In this document: positions 32,332-43,750 of the stretch, in pieces
Layout: every line of letters starts with the position of its first letter
Numbering within the stretch: position 1 is the stretch's first letter
NCBI GenBank assembly: GCA_002914845.1
Contig: JXTC01000222.1
Location: 107,785-171,784 of the forward strand
Reading direction: 5' to 3'
From: Trema orientale
Taxonomy: Eukaryota; Streptophyta; Magnoliopsida; Rosales; Cannabaceae
Length of the DNA: 64,000 bases
Notes under the pieces: model-generated
What the model saw: the letters and a program-made list of their open reading frames with translations, nothing else
What the model was told of the DNA's origin: nothing
Databases searched by the model: none
Position numbers and translations under genes: made by a program

Positions 32332-33747
32332 CTAGCCCTCCCTAGTGATATGAGCAATAAAAGAATCCCACTCGGAACGACAATCTCCTCCTTCCACAAC
32401 AGACTGTTTTACCGCTTCACCAATTTCCATAACCCTTTTCCTGATCTCCTCTCCTTCTTCCGACGCCATTAATTTCCTCACAGCTCTACCGATCATCAAT
32501 GAAGTAACCAGCTCATGTCTTTGCTCCCACTCCATTACAGCCACACCCACTTTGAGCACCTCTGTCATGAACACAGCGTTCATAGGTTGATCAGAGTGCA
32601 TTGGCCAGGTTGCCATGGGCACTCCCATACTTAAGCTCTCCATGCAAGAGTTCCACCCACAATGACTCATAAAACCACCTGTAGATGGGTGCCCTAAAAT
32701 CTGTACCTGAGGCACCCATTCTCTCACCACCATTCCCATTCCCTTCATTCTTTCCTCAAACCCATCTGGAAGCTGAGGCCTCCTCCCTTCTTCATTAGCA
32801 AAAATATCTAGTTTATCTGCATCTCTTAAAACCCAAATAAACTTTACTCCACTCTGCTCTAAACCAAGAGCAAGCTCTTTAATCTCTTCTTCAGATAAAG
32901 TAGTTGTCGTTCCAAAAGAGATATACAACACACTCTTCGGCTCTTGTTTGTCAAGCCACTCCAGTATACACTTGTCTTGATCTCTAAGCTCTTTAAAGTT
33001 TGTCACCTGGTGTAAAGGCCCGACTGCCCATATCTTCCCTTTAAATGAAAAATTGTCGTTTGCCAATAGCTCAAGGAAAGAGCCTTCAATAGCTCGGCAA
33101 CTGTTGAAAAGCCCGCCGGATAAAGAGTATGACATCATCAATTGGAAAGTTACGAATTCTCGGAGGACAGATGGATAACACGATTCCACGGATGGAAGCT
33201 CTTTTACTGGAATGTTGTGTTTGCTTCCCAAAGCTACGCATCTATAAGCGACGCTAGAAAAAGCGGATGTAGAATTGAAAGCGTACGCTTCTGCGTTTGG
33301 TAGAGAAACGACATCCTGAACTGCTGAAGCCATTACGATATCATTAACAACGACAAGTCGTCTGGCGGTAGGCGACAGTGATCGGAGGATGGCGGCGATT
33401 GGTTTGCGGAGGCCCATGGAGGCTTCGAAGGAAGGGATTAAGTGTTCGGGGAACTTGGTTTTGGAGTTGGGGTTGGGTGGAGGAGAGGGTAGAGTTGGGA
33501 CTTGCAAGTCGTGGAAATGGATTTTGGATAACTGGTGAAGAGGGTTTGTGGTTCGAGACTTGACTTGGGAGATGTGGAGAGTTGAGCTAACGTAGTGGAC
33601 TGGGATGTCGTATGAGGAAACGACATGAGCGAGTTGAAGGAGCTGGTTGAGGTGGCTTTGAGCTGGGAATGGAACCAGCACCACCACAACTGATGATAGT
33701 GGAGATTTGTTTTCATGTTGATGATGATCACGGGGAGTACTCGCCAT
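32332..33747 (-). CDS. UGT-2: zeatin O-glucosyltransferase-like UDP-glycosyltransferase (UGT93-type)
   Basis: Intronless, 471 residues, the closest relative of UGT-1. Catalytic His32 lies in VPFPAQSHLNQ; the partner Asp136 lies in VVVND. The PSPG box is Trp344-Gln387 (44 residues) and ends HSDQ, as expected for a glucose or xylose donor. It differs from UGT-1 in lacking the Ser-rich N-terminal stretch and ending at HITREG. Acceptor-side loops differ in the 82-110 and 196-235 stretches, where substrate choice is usually set. The PSPG core and the 'YISFGTTTTLSEEEIKELA' stretch are nearly the same in the two. No signal peptide or membrane span. The upstream region is compact and free of the large insertions seen at UGT-1. 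Confidence 0.93.
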   Translation of the reverse strand: MASTPRDHHQHENKSPLSSVVVVLVPFPAQSHLNQLLQLAHVVSSYDIPVHYVSSTLHISQVKSRTTNPLHQLSKIHFHDLQVPTLPSPPPNPNSKTKFPEHLIPSFEASMGLRKPIAAILRSLSPTARRLVVVNDIVMASAVQDVVSLPNAEAYAFNSTSAFSSVAYRCVALGSKHNIPVKELPSVESCYPSVLREFVTFQLMMSYSLSGGLFNSCRAIEGSFLELLANDNFSFKGKIWAVGPLHQVTNFKELRDQDKCILEWLDKQEPKSVLYISFGTTTTLSEEEIKELALGLEQSGVKFIWVLRDADKLDIFANEEGRRPQLPDGFEERMKGMGMVVREWVPQVQILGHPSTGGFMSHCGWNSCMESLSMGVPMATWPMHSDQPMNAVFMTEVLKVGVAVMEWEQRHELVTSLMIGRAVRKLMASEEGEEIRKRVMEIGEAVKQSVVEGGDCRSEWDSFIAHITREG

Positions 33748-35108
33748 TGTTGAATCTTGTTTTCGGTTTCTGATTAGTTTCTTTCCTCAGGTTAAACAAG
33801 TCTGTGAGATTTGCCAGAAAGGAAGAAGAAAAACTTGATGAGGTTATGTTTGACTTTAGATCAAAAATGCTAGGACGTGGTTTTAAATTTAATTTATTTC
33901 TTTCCTCATATTATTAATATTTTTCAAAATTAGTTTTTTGTTGTTTCTCTTCTCTTTCTTTCGTGTTGTTAACTGTTATGTGCTCATCACCTTAATAAAT
34001 ATGTATCATTCAGATTTGAACAGATTGGCTTGGTTTTCTTTCTATGTACGTTTTTATTTTTTAAAAAAAAAACAAAAATTATTATGTCAACGTAATTGTT
34101 ATATAATGTATGGAAGTAGCTAAAATGAGAACTTAATTAATTTGAAAATGCCAATATATATAATATATATAGTAGTTATCTTGTAGCGACTGTATTATAA
34201 AAGAAATTTAATATGTGTGTGTATATATATATAGTTTGTGATGTGATCATCCTATCACTTGAAAATAAGATGAGTATTAAAATGGCATCATATATTAGTT
34301 GTTCTCTCCAGTACTATTCGAAATGAGATCAGGTACTTAATTAGAATAATTAATACTGATCATGGGATAATGACGAACAAATTTCAACATGTTGGCGACT
34401 TAATAATCTTTTTCATGTATATTTAAGAGGTACCAGGATCTCTTTTATATATATATATATATATAAAGCACCGGGATAGGGTGATCATAAGCATTAGTGA
34501 GATATGGGTAGAAGAAAAGTCTATTAAAACCTCGATAAATGAATATCTGATAAATTAATAACTTCAGTTAAATAATGAGACCTTTCGGTCTTAATTTGGG
34601 CTAATGTACTAAAGTAATATTCTAAATGCATATATAAGATAATATTTTTTTTAGTTCTTTTACAGTTCATCGAATATATATGTAAATTAATAATTGATTA
34701 AATAGATAAACATTTACAATATTAATGAGTTTTTTTTTCAGCTAACTTCTATTTTCTTAATTTTGTTGCTTTTCAAAATGCATATGAAGGTTTTTTTTTT
34801 TTTTAAATGACAATTAGTTCAAAAAATTACATATAAAGTTGTTTGTTTGTTAGTAGAACTTAAATTAAACTCACCTGCATATATGTTTTTACAATTTGAG
34901 CAAACATTCGGCACATGATTTGGAATTTATTTATAATGACTTGGATTCTAAAAGTGAAATTAATGACTATTTAATATATTCAATATATACATGAAACATC
35001 TTGAAATAATATATCTTATATAATATTAAGTTATGGTTGAGCGATAGTCCCCTAAATGATCACCTTTTGCTATTGAGCCGATGTCATGTATTGCTAGTTG
35101 TCGATCAT
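33748..35108 (-). promoter_or_regulatory. Upstream region of UGT-2, unexpanded allele of the duplicated flank
   Basis: 33748-33960 matches the proximal UGT-1 promoter. 33955-34055 holds the 'gtgctcatcacctt' and 'gatttgaacagattgg' block found upstream of all three UGTs in whole or part. 34103-34107 (TGTTA followed by TATAATGTATGG) is the empty Copia B target. 34277-34315 matches sequence beyond the UGT-1 Helitron. The rest is AT-rich, with TA microsatellites at 34216-34232 and 34446-34466, and no gene. Confidence 0.6.
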
Positions 35109-35225
35109 CACTACAAAAAAAGTTGGCTATCACGGCGTGTGTACGGACGCGCCGTGATAGTATAGAGGATATCATGGCACCTATAAGGCGCCGTTACGTT
35201 TTAGATAAGGTGCCGTGTTATGGGC
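35109..35225 (+). promoter_or_regulatory. CACTA 5' terminus with subterminal hairpin repeats
   Basis: CTATCACGGCG (35127-35137) and its exact inverted copy CGCCGTGATAG (35150-35160) form an 11-bp stem with a 12-base loop. Variants 'ggcgccgttacg' (near 35188) and 'ggtgccgtgttat' (near 35210) follow. Such GC-rich subterminal repeats are the binding sites of the TNPA protein in En/Spm elements; binding here is inferred. Confidence 0.7.
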
Positions 35226-35818
35226 CTTATATGCCCTATTTTGAACCAGGCTGCGGCCAACATTCCCATTCTCCTTCCAGCAGCCACGGCCGACACTGGT
35301 TTTTTCCTCATTTCTACCATTTTTTCCGACAAACAAGGTATATTTAAGATTTTAAATTCATTTTAGTCACTAAAATTAGAATACCCATTGTTTTAACCAT
35401 GATTTTAGTTGATTATTTTGTTAATTTTTCATGTTTTAGGTTATATTTTTGAGAGTTTGAATATTCTAGAACCTTAGTTTATCAAATGGGAAATTCTTGA
35501 GCATGCATTATAATATTTACTCTTGTAAGTATTAGTTAGATTATTTATTTACTAGAAATCATATTTTTAGTTATATTTTAGTATTTTAGCGTGAATTAAT
35601 TCTAAGTTTTGATGTTATGGTTTATTATTTTGTTGATTGTAGGTATTGATATACCTAATTCTTTTTTCTTTATATTAGGTGAAGTGTGAGTTTATTTAGT
35701 TGTAAAAAATTTCAAATTGAAGATATATTCTATTAATTTCTACTAATTTCATGTTTATTTACTAGAAATTATAATTTGGGTTTTTTTTTTCCATCTTTAG
35801 TTTCAATTAATCCAAATT

Positions 35819-35944
35819 CATGTTATTTTAATTTATTGTTGTATACTTTTTATAAATTTTCATGTTATTTTAATTTATTGTTGTGTACTTTTTATAAATT
35901 TTCATGCTATTTTAATTTATTGTTGTGTACTTTTTATAAATTTA
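35819..35944. repeat. Three tandem 42-bp units in CACTA 1
   Basis: 'catgttattttaatttattg' and the following 22 bases repeat three times without gaps at 35819, 35861 and 35903, with two or three substitutions. A separate 36-bp unit ('aaaatatttttaacatgttt' and on) is repeated perfectly at 36165-36200 and 36201-36236. Confidence 0.9.
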
Positions 35945-36746
35945 CATATTCAACTTTTTTAATTGTTTTAGGTGAAGTCATGTGGAGTTTGACTTGATAT
36001 CTTAATTTCTATCAATTTCATGCTTTAGATAGTGTGAAAGTAAGTTAATTTGAGATCTTAGATTTAATTTCAATTTTTTATTTGTTAAAATTCTTATTTT
36101 GCATATGTATTAAATTCATATTTATGAATTTTCAATTTTAAGGTGTTGTGAACTATAAATATTGAAAATATTTTTAACATGTTTGCATAGAAATTGGAGT
36201 AAAATATTTTTAACATGTTTGCATAGAAATTGGAGTAATTTGGTCGTACTTATAAATTGGCAAATTGAGCGAATTAAGGTATGTTTTCCTAATTTTTTTC
36301 TTTTACTTACTTATGTCACTTTCTACATTGGTTATTTATTAATATTTTGGAAAATTTAATGTAGATGAGATATGATATCATATTGAAAATTGTACATTGT
36401 GGTGATATAATGATGTTATAATCGTGTGTAATTACTTGAGTTTATTATTTGTGTTGATGTTATTTTGTCAAAAGTTATATTTGGTTGATTGGCAACTCGT
36501 TTGTAATAAAGAAGACTATTTAAAAAATAAATTAAGTTCTCAATTTAGTAGTAGTTAGAAATATGAGAATAATTTTAAATAAAGGGTAATATACAATTGG
36601 TGTTTTAGGTACTCAATAAATAAGTGCTAGAAATATGGGAGATTATGTAATTTTTTATGGTACTCAATTTAATTAGTTTTTTATATTAGTTGTTTAAGTT
36701 TTTTTTTGTTTTTTGTTTTTGTTTTTGTTTTTCAATTGTGCTTAGA

Positions 36747-39228
36747 ATGGATAAGGAATAGACGTTGGTGGATAGACTATCGACCTAGTATAGAAAGGGA
36801 GTTGATAACTTTTTGGAATTTGGTATTAAAAATGTCAAAGATTCCAATTTTGTGTCCGTGTATTAAATGTGGAAATTTGCAAAAAATAGGTGTTAAAAAG
36901 GTAAAAGAACACTTATATTTCAATGAAATAGATCAAAGTTACAAACAATAGATTTGGTATGGTGAAAAGGTTCCAATTACCGGATTTTCGTCAAAGAAGA
37001 GTATAGGAGATCATTATGAGTTAGATTTAAATGATGATCTTTTTGAAATAATTGATGATGCACAATATGAAACAGATGTAGATCCTATTAAGTTTCAGTC
37101 ATTACTTAATGATACTAAGAAACCGATCTATCTGGGTTGTACGAAATTTACAAAGTTATCTGCACTATTGAAATTGTATAATTTGAAAGCAAGACATGGA
37201 TGGAGTGATAAGAGTTTTTCAGACTTGTTAGCTTTACTAGGAGAGATATTGCCAAATGATAATGAGATGCCACCTTTCTTTTATGAGGACAAAAAGACTT
37301 TATGCTCATTGGATATGCAATATGAGAAAATTCACGCTTGCCCAAATGATTGTATTTTATATCGAAAGAAATTGAAAGATGCAATTTATTGTCCAGTATG
37401 TGGTGAGCATAGGTGGCAACAGAATAAGAATTCTTAAGAGGTAAAAGTTGGAATCCCTGCTAAGGTTTTGTAGTATAATCCTCCAATTCCTCATTTTGCC
37501 CGTCTATTCCGAAATCATGAGCATGCCAAAGATCTAATATAGCATGCAAATGAGAGGATAAAAGATGCTAAACTTAGACATCTAGCCGATTCACCGGCTT
37601 GGAAAATAATAGATTACAAATAGTTTTTTTTTGGAAGTGATCCAAGAAATCTTCGTCTTGGTCTATCTGCAGATGGTATTAGTCCTCATACAACTCTAAG
37701 TAGCAAATACAGTTGTTGGCCTGTAATACTTGTAATCTATAATATTCCTCCATAGTTGTGTACGAAAAGAAAATTTATACTTCTTACATTGTTAATCTCA
37801 AGACCTAAGCAACCTGGTAATGACATTGATGTATATTTAGCCCTATTGATTGATAACTTGAATATTTTGTAGAATGATGGTGTGAAAGCCTATGATGCAT
37901 ATAAGGATAAAGATTTTACTCTCAAGGCTGTGTTACTATGGACAATTAATGACTTCTCCACATATGGGAATTTGTCTGAGTTTTCCACTAAAAGATATAA
38001 AGCATGTCCTATTTGTGATAAGAAAACAAGTTGTCAGTTCTTAACACATGCTAGAAAATTGAGTTATATGGGCCATAGAAGATTTTTACCTCGCAAATAT
38101 GTATACAGAAATTGGAAAAAAGTATTTAATGGTTCTCAAGAATTTGAATTGGTACCACAACCTTTAACTGGGACAGAGATACTAGAAACAGTCTCAAGGC
38201 TTGAATTTAGGCTTGGAAAGGTTAAAATAAGTAATATCAGTAAGAAAAGAAAAAGACGCAGTAACGTGAAGGTTGTAAAAATCCCGAAGAGTTGTTGGAA
38301 GAAGAAGTCTATATTCTTTGAGTTAGAGTATTGACAACATTTACTTCTGAGACATAACTTAGATGTCATGCATATTGAGAAGAACATATGTGATAGTATA
38401 ATTGGAACTTTATTAAATATTCCAGAGAAGAATAGGGATAGCATTGGTGCCCGTATGGATCTTGTTGACATGGGTGTTCGAAAAGATTTAGCTCCTAGAG
38501 TGGGGGAGAAGCGAACATATTTACCCCCTGTTTACTTCACATTGAAAAAGGAAGAAAAATATCAATTGTGTCAATTTTTATTTAATGTGAAGGTTCCTAA
38601 AAGCTATTCTTCTAATATTAGAACACTAATGGATATGAACAATTTGAAACTAGTTGGACTTAAATCTCATGATTGTCATACACTAATACAACATCTGCTA
38701 CCTATAGCAATCAGGTCTGTATTACCTAAAAATGTTCGATATGCAATCACCAGATTATGCTTATTTTTTAATAGAATTTGTTCTAAGGTGGTCGATGTAT
38801 CCAAGTTAGACGAACTACAATATGAACTTGTTGTATCATTGTGCATGTTCGAGCAGTTTTTTCCTCCTAGTTTTTTTGATATAATGATACATCTTACTGT
38901 ATATTTGGTTAGAGAAGTGAAGTTATGTGGTCCTGTTCATTTGAGATAGATGTATCCATTTGAGAGATACATGAAAATTTTAAAAGAATATGTTAGAAAT
39001 CGAAGCCGGCCAAAAAGATGCATTGTAGAGCGTTATATCACAGAAGAAGCTGTTGACTTTTATTCCGAGTATTTGGTAAATGTAGAAGATATCGGAGCAC
39101 CTGCATCTTCAAATATTAACAAAAGCGTAAGTGGTGGTGTCGTGTATACAGTTAAACGAGAACAACTAGACCAAGCATATCATAATGTGTTACAAAATAT
39201 AACTGAAGTCCAACCTTTCATCGAGTAA
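36747..39228 (+). pseudogene. CACTA TNPD-like transposase (Transpos_assoc, Tnp2, DUF4218)
   Basis: Starts MDKE at 36747. The N-terminal transposase-associated domain has CPCIKCGNLQK and 'HLYFNEIDQSY'. The Tnp2 domain (PF02992) follows from about 37150, with 'LYNLKARHGWSDKSFSDLL', a zinc-like 'CPVCGEHRW', then 'TINDFSTYGNLS' and 'ACPICDKKTSC'. The DUF4218 part starts at MHIEKNICDSIIGTLLN (38368) and runs to about 39228 with 'MYPFERYMK'. Several in-frame stops lie between the recognisable blocks, so no full-length product is expected. It catalysed excision and integration in the ancestral element. Confidence 0.88.
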
Positions 39229-39541
39229 GTTTTATTATGAATTAGATTTTCATTGATTAAATGTTGAATTCTTTAATAATAATGGTTTACTTTGGGGATG
39301 ATTTGTTGAGGGAGCATATAAATTGGATCAAAACACAATTCTCAATGAAATCAAAAAGAGAGAAGTGGATCCATGATGAACATCATTGAACTTTTATTAG
39401 TTAGTTTCGCAAATGGGTAATTCCAATTAGTTGTTACAATTAATAGTTTTATTTCATTTTTTTCCCTATTTTAGAGCATAAATACTAATATGTTAGATTT
39501 TCTGATTGTTAATTTTGCATTTTGAATAGATTGTAGTTGAA

Positions 39542-40325
39542 ATGAATAAGGCAATACAAAATGTATCTAATACATTGAAATGGATATCACGTAGACCATC
39601 ATTTGATGTAATTAAGTATCATACTTATCAAGTTAACAGTGTTCATTTTAGCACAAGAGACCGCGATAACATAAGAACAACCCAAAATAGTGGGGTAAGT
39701 ATTGTTGCAAAAACCATACAATTTTCAAGTTCTAAGGATAAAACCCAAATAGAGGGTGATATGGTATACTATGGTGTTATCGAGGAAATTTGGGAACTTA
39801 ATTTTGTCCTATTTCGGTTACCGGTGAGTAACCATGGGGTTAGAGAAGATGAGTTAGGCTTCACTTTAGTTGATCTAAACCGGATAGGTCACAAGAATGA
39901 TCCATTTATAATGGCAATACAAGCAAAACAACTATTTTACATCAATGATCCACTTGATGCTCGATGGTCAATTGTTCTTGCAATAAAACCAAAAGAATAT
40001 CAAAATTAAGGAGTTGAAGATGAGAACGAAATACTTGTTGCTCCTGAAACATTCTCAAAAGGAGTTTCGGTGGAGGCTTTGACAGAAGACGTTAATGAAG
40101 GTGATATTATATGTTTACGAGATTATGGTGAAGGTATTTGGATTGATAATCAAAGAAAGAAACCAATGAAGTACAAATCAAATAGGTTATATCTTTTTGT
40201 TTCATTTTTAAATCTTTATGGAATGATATTTTATTTTTTTAAATATATTATCTCTTTTGTTTACATGCTTATTATTTTCTATCTTAATTTTTTATCTACA
40301 TTTGTGGTTTTATTATTTAACAGGT
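39542..40325 (+). pseudogene. CACTA TNPD C-terminal region (DUF4216)
   Basis: The frame at 39542-40009 encodes 'VVYYGVIEEIWEL'-type DUF4216 sequence (here MVYYGVIEEIWELNF) and 'QAKQLFYINDPLDARW', which always sits at the C-terminal side of TNPD in plant CACTA elements. A following stretch to about 40170 keeps an acidic tail before a likely intron (40185-40322, beginning AGGTTA and ending AACAG). A stop lies at 40007-40009. Confidence 0.8.
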
Positions 40326-40335
40326 AATTATTGAC

Positions 40336-41625
40336 ATGGAAAATGAAGGTGAAGATGATATTTATCAATTTATACTATCACAAAGTAGTCAAGGTGAAAG
40401 AAAACACAAAAAGAAACCAAGAGGAACGACTCAAATGAAGGAGTTGATTATAAAAAGAAGTGATAACAAAAAAGAAGTTGTCGCATGCAACGAATGGGGT
40501 TTTAGGGATGAAGGTAAACATTTGGTGAGCTTTTGTGGCCTTATGGTTCGTCGCAAGATCCCAATCAATATTGATAACTGGACGCTTGAATCATATGACT
40601 TAAAAGATGAGCTTTGACATATAATATTGGTATGAACTTGAATCTTTCTATTTCATATTTATTAGAATATATATTTGGTATTAACATTATTTCTTTTACA
40701 TTGTAGGAAATATTTGTATTGGACTACAAAGCAAAAAAAGAAAATTTAAAAAGTTGTGGGAAAATGTGGAGAGATTTTAAGTCTAGGATTATAACTGAAC
40801 TAATTTATGAGTATAGACATCCTTATCCAGAGTTATTAGAGCACCCTCCAGCATCATATGCAACATGGATTGAACCTAAAGTTTGAGATGAGTTTGTTAA
40901 GAAAAGACTAAGTGCAGAATGGAAGGAAGCTAGGAAAGTACAACAGGAAAGAGCAACGCAAAACAAATATCCACATCGTATGTCTCGCATGGGTTATGCG
41001 GGATTAGAATCTAGGATTGAAAAAGAGGAGGGCCGATATAGTATTGATAGATCCAAGCTATGGACTAGAAGACGTGTTCCTAAAAAAGAAGGCCATACTG
41101 AGGAAATCGAAGTGATAGTTAATAGAATTGTAAGTTACTTATTACAACATATTGATTATATTATTTTATAATTTTGTTAAAATTATAGCATAGTTTAATG
41201 TTCAATTCTGCACATATTTTATAGAAAGATTATACTCAACAGTTCCAAGAGGGAAATCTCGAGATAGACGGTTCTAATGATATCTTAATAATGGCTTTAG
41301 GCACTCCTGAATATTCTGGACGTGTATGGGGAATGAGATTTCACATTAGCCACAGACAATATTTTCATCAACCTGCTCCAACAAAGAAGCAACAATCATT
41401 TGATTTGAAACAATGGCAAGTTGAACAAACACGCAAGATGCAACAAATGCTTAAAGAATAAGAAGAACGGTTCAAAGCAGAAATTGCTAAGATTCAAGTA
41501 GGAAAACAAAGTAATGTTGGTGATTCTAATACAACTCTTTCACGGCTAGAAGTTCAAAGGGAAGAAGTGCAACCGCAAGAGATGCATGTAGATCCAATGG
41601 TGGCTATAGGAACATCTTCATGACT
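40336..41625 (+). pseudogene. CACTA TNPA-like protein (Transposase_24)
   Basis: Exon-like blocks at 40336-40617, 40708-41130 and 41224-41624, separated by AT-rich introns, encode an acidic start MENEGEDDIYQF, a basic region, MWRDFKSRIITELIYEY, a block with 'MSRMGYAGLESRIEKEEG', and a glutamine-rich coiled-coil end ('TRKMQQMLKE'). This order matches the plant Transposase_24 family that supplies the TNPA-like DNA-binding partner. Two or three stops interrupt it. Confidence 0.75.
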
Positions 41626-41711
41626 CAAAAAAGTATGTTTATATGAGTTTTTTTCTTATTTGTTTATTAATTACTTGTATTTATAAATTGTATTTGATTT
41701 TCTATATTGTA

Positions 41712-43250
41712 GAACTGAATATGCAAGCTTGTAGTGGGGTCTCGTGATAACATAGTTGCTTTAGGACATGTATAAGAGTCAACCTCATCAACTATTATTC
41801 ACGGCAAAAAATTAGGGGAGCATAATTTTCGTGTATCAGTAGAGGTTGTTCTTGATGCTACAGCCCTAATTTCTATTCTAAATCTAGATGATGATGCAAG
41901 GTTGGTAGGTAACACACTTGGATCGCATCTTGCATGGCCTAAGATGCTTGTCATATTTGAAGATAATTTGGTATGCAAACCTATTTTCCAAATAAATTCA
42001 TCATTTATTGAATTCTAATGTGAATTATTAACTTATTTATTAATATTTCATCATTTATTTGGATTTTAGGAGTTTAATGATATAAATAGGCATCAAAAGG
42101 GGAAGAATAAGTCTTCACAACCACGGCCACCTCAAACACAAGAAAGAGTACATCCACAAAGAAAGAAAGCGGAATCTATTACACAAACACAGTTTAGAAT
42201 TGATGGTGCACCAGTTTCTATAAGATTACTATTGAATACCATTCAAGGAGCAGATGAAGGTGTTATTGTTCATGTTCCCTTTGATGAAGAAGTGTTTAGA
42301 GAAGCTTTTCATTTGCCTGTGTTCAAAGAAGACATAATTTAGTTTTACACGTTACAAAAGATTGGGGCGTGCCTATTACATTATACATGAGGTAAGAAGT
42401 TTAATTTTTTTATATATATCGAACTTCATATATATACATGTATATATAGTTGGCAATTATATAATACAACACTTAATTCACATTGCATTTTGTACTTGTA
42501 GGCATTTACACCATTTAGTGACCCAATATGTCTATCAAGACAGATATATGTTCATGGATCCTAGTGCAGTTGCTACAGAAGGTGGTCCACGTGAGGATCG
42601 TGCTATAAGTTTAGCAACTTAGATGTTGTCCATAGAAAATGAACATCAATTTCTAATTACACCTTGGAATTATAGGTAAGATTTTAAACTTAACAAATTG
42701 TCTTATCAACTACTTCCTATATGAAGTTAATTATTACATTATTAATAATTTTTATCATTAATTTTATGAGTAGGGAACATTGGATATTGCTTATCATTTG
42801 TCCTCTCAAAGATTATGCATGGTTTCTAGATCCTTTCGGCATAGCTCTCCGTGAAGAAATTGGTTTAACAATAGTCGAGTAAGTTCTCTAATAGTTATTT
42901 TGTTATAATTCAATTTCTTATGGTATTTTTACTTATGGTTGCTATTGCTAATTTTTTATTCTTGTGTTTGTGCGTTTCCAATTCAAAGTGTATTCAACAT
43001 ATATAATGTAGAAAAAGGGAAGGAAGGAAGACCAAATGGTCTAGTTTATAAGTTAATAATGGTACTAAACTTGAATTAATAATACTTGTTGGGTGGAAGA
43101 TTAACTAAAATTACTTATGTTTACTTTATGCTTATGCCTAGCACCTAAGACAACCGATAAGTATTGAGTGTGGATTCTACATATGTAAATTTATGAGAGA
43201 AGTCATTGAACAAGCCAATGTTAAATCATTTACCACAATGGTATGCAACC
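41712..43250 (+). pseudogene. Ulp1-type cysteine protease (peptidase C48) carried by CACTA 1
   Basis: After a linker with 'VEVVLDATALISILNLDDD', the C-terminal part matches the SUMO-protease fold. A His-Trp pair in REHWILLIICPLKDY puts the catalytic His codon at 42778-42780; the Asp is in WFLDPF (42839-42841); the oxyanion Gln is at 43151-43153; and the catalytic Cys is in SIECGFYICKFM (43169-43171). All four active-site residues survive although other parts contain stops, which may reflect introns I have placed wrongly or real decay. Ulp1 domains cleave SUMO precursors or conjugates; such modules are repeatedly found in plant CACTA elements and MULEs. Confidence 0.75.
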
Positions 43251-43276
43251 ATATGTTTTATTAGTTCTCTTCTAAT

Positions 43277-43277
43277 N
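43277..43277. other. Single N (probable assembly join)
   Basis: An isolated undetermined base lies 26 bp after the end of the Ulp1-like sequence and right before AT-rich DNA of another character. The CACTA 3' terminus is missing at this point. Confidence 0.6.
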
Positions 43278-43750
43278 ATTAATTTATAGAAATACTTAAA
43301 TTAAGGATAAGATCCTCTATTTAAATAAATTTAAATTAAGGATAAAATCCACAATTTAAATAAATTCAAATCAAGGATAAGATTACTTGATTTAAGGAAA
43401 TTTAAATGACTATTTAAATATGGATAGAATCACATATTTAAATATATTTGATTTCAAATTTAAATATGGATGAGATCTCACTATTTAGGGAAATCAATTT
43501 AAATAAATAGGTAATTAATTAACTACCAAAATTAAATAGATATAGATAAGATCTATATCTTAAACATATTTTAATTTGATTAAAATATAAATTTTCGAAA
43601 TTAAGACTTGATTTGAAATTAGTTAAAATTTTAATTAGATTTATTTTTTAATTAAATATTATGTGATAATATTTAAAATTTTCAAATTCAAAATAGTTGG
43701 TTAGATATTTACCAAACTATTTATGAGATAATTAGCTTCGAGTGATTTAT
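43278..43750. other. AT-rich degenerate repeats
   Basis: The phrase 'aaattaaggataagatcc' and variants ('aattaaggataaaatcc', 'aaatcaaggataagatt') recur every 35-50 bases from 43302 to about 43400, then decay into A/T-rich sequence. No gene is seen. Confidence 0.55.

Larger units (their letters stand above)
35109..43277 (+). mobile_element. CACTA (En/Spm-type) transposon 1, 3' end missing
   Basis: Begins CACTACAAAAAAAGTTGG at 35109, the canonical CACTA terminus, followed by subterminal inverted motifs. The plus strand then carries TNPD-type transposase, a DUF4216 exon, a TNPA-like Transposase_24 region and a Ulp1-type cysteine protease. The matching 3' end was not found before the N at 43277, after which the sequence changes character. 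Stops in the TNPD part show it is degenerate. The likely left target base triplet is CAT (35106-35108), but it cannot be confirmed. Confidence 0.88.

Noticed and set aside
34525-34620. MITE suggested by 'aacctcgataaatgaatatc' and 'taaattaataac' phrases
   Set aside because: The phrases resemble a common AT-rich plant repeat, but I could find neither inverted ends nor a target duplication.
35776-35997. 73-codon frame with three copies of a 14-residue unit
   Set aside because: It is a by-product of the 42-bp tandem repeat in the CACTA 5' arm; 42 is a multiple of three, so the frame stays open by chance.
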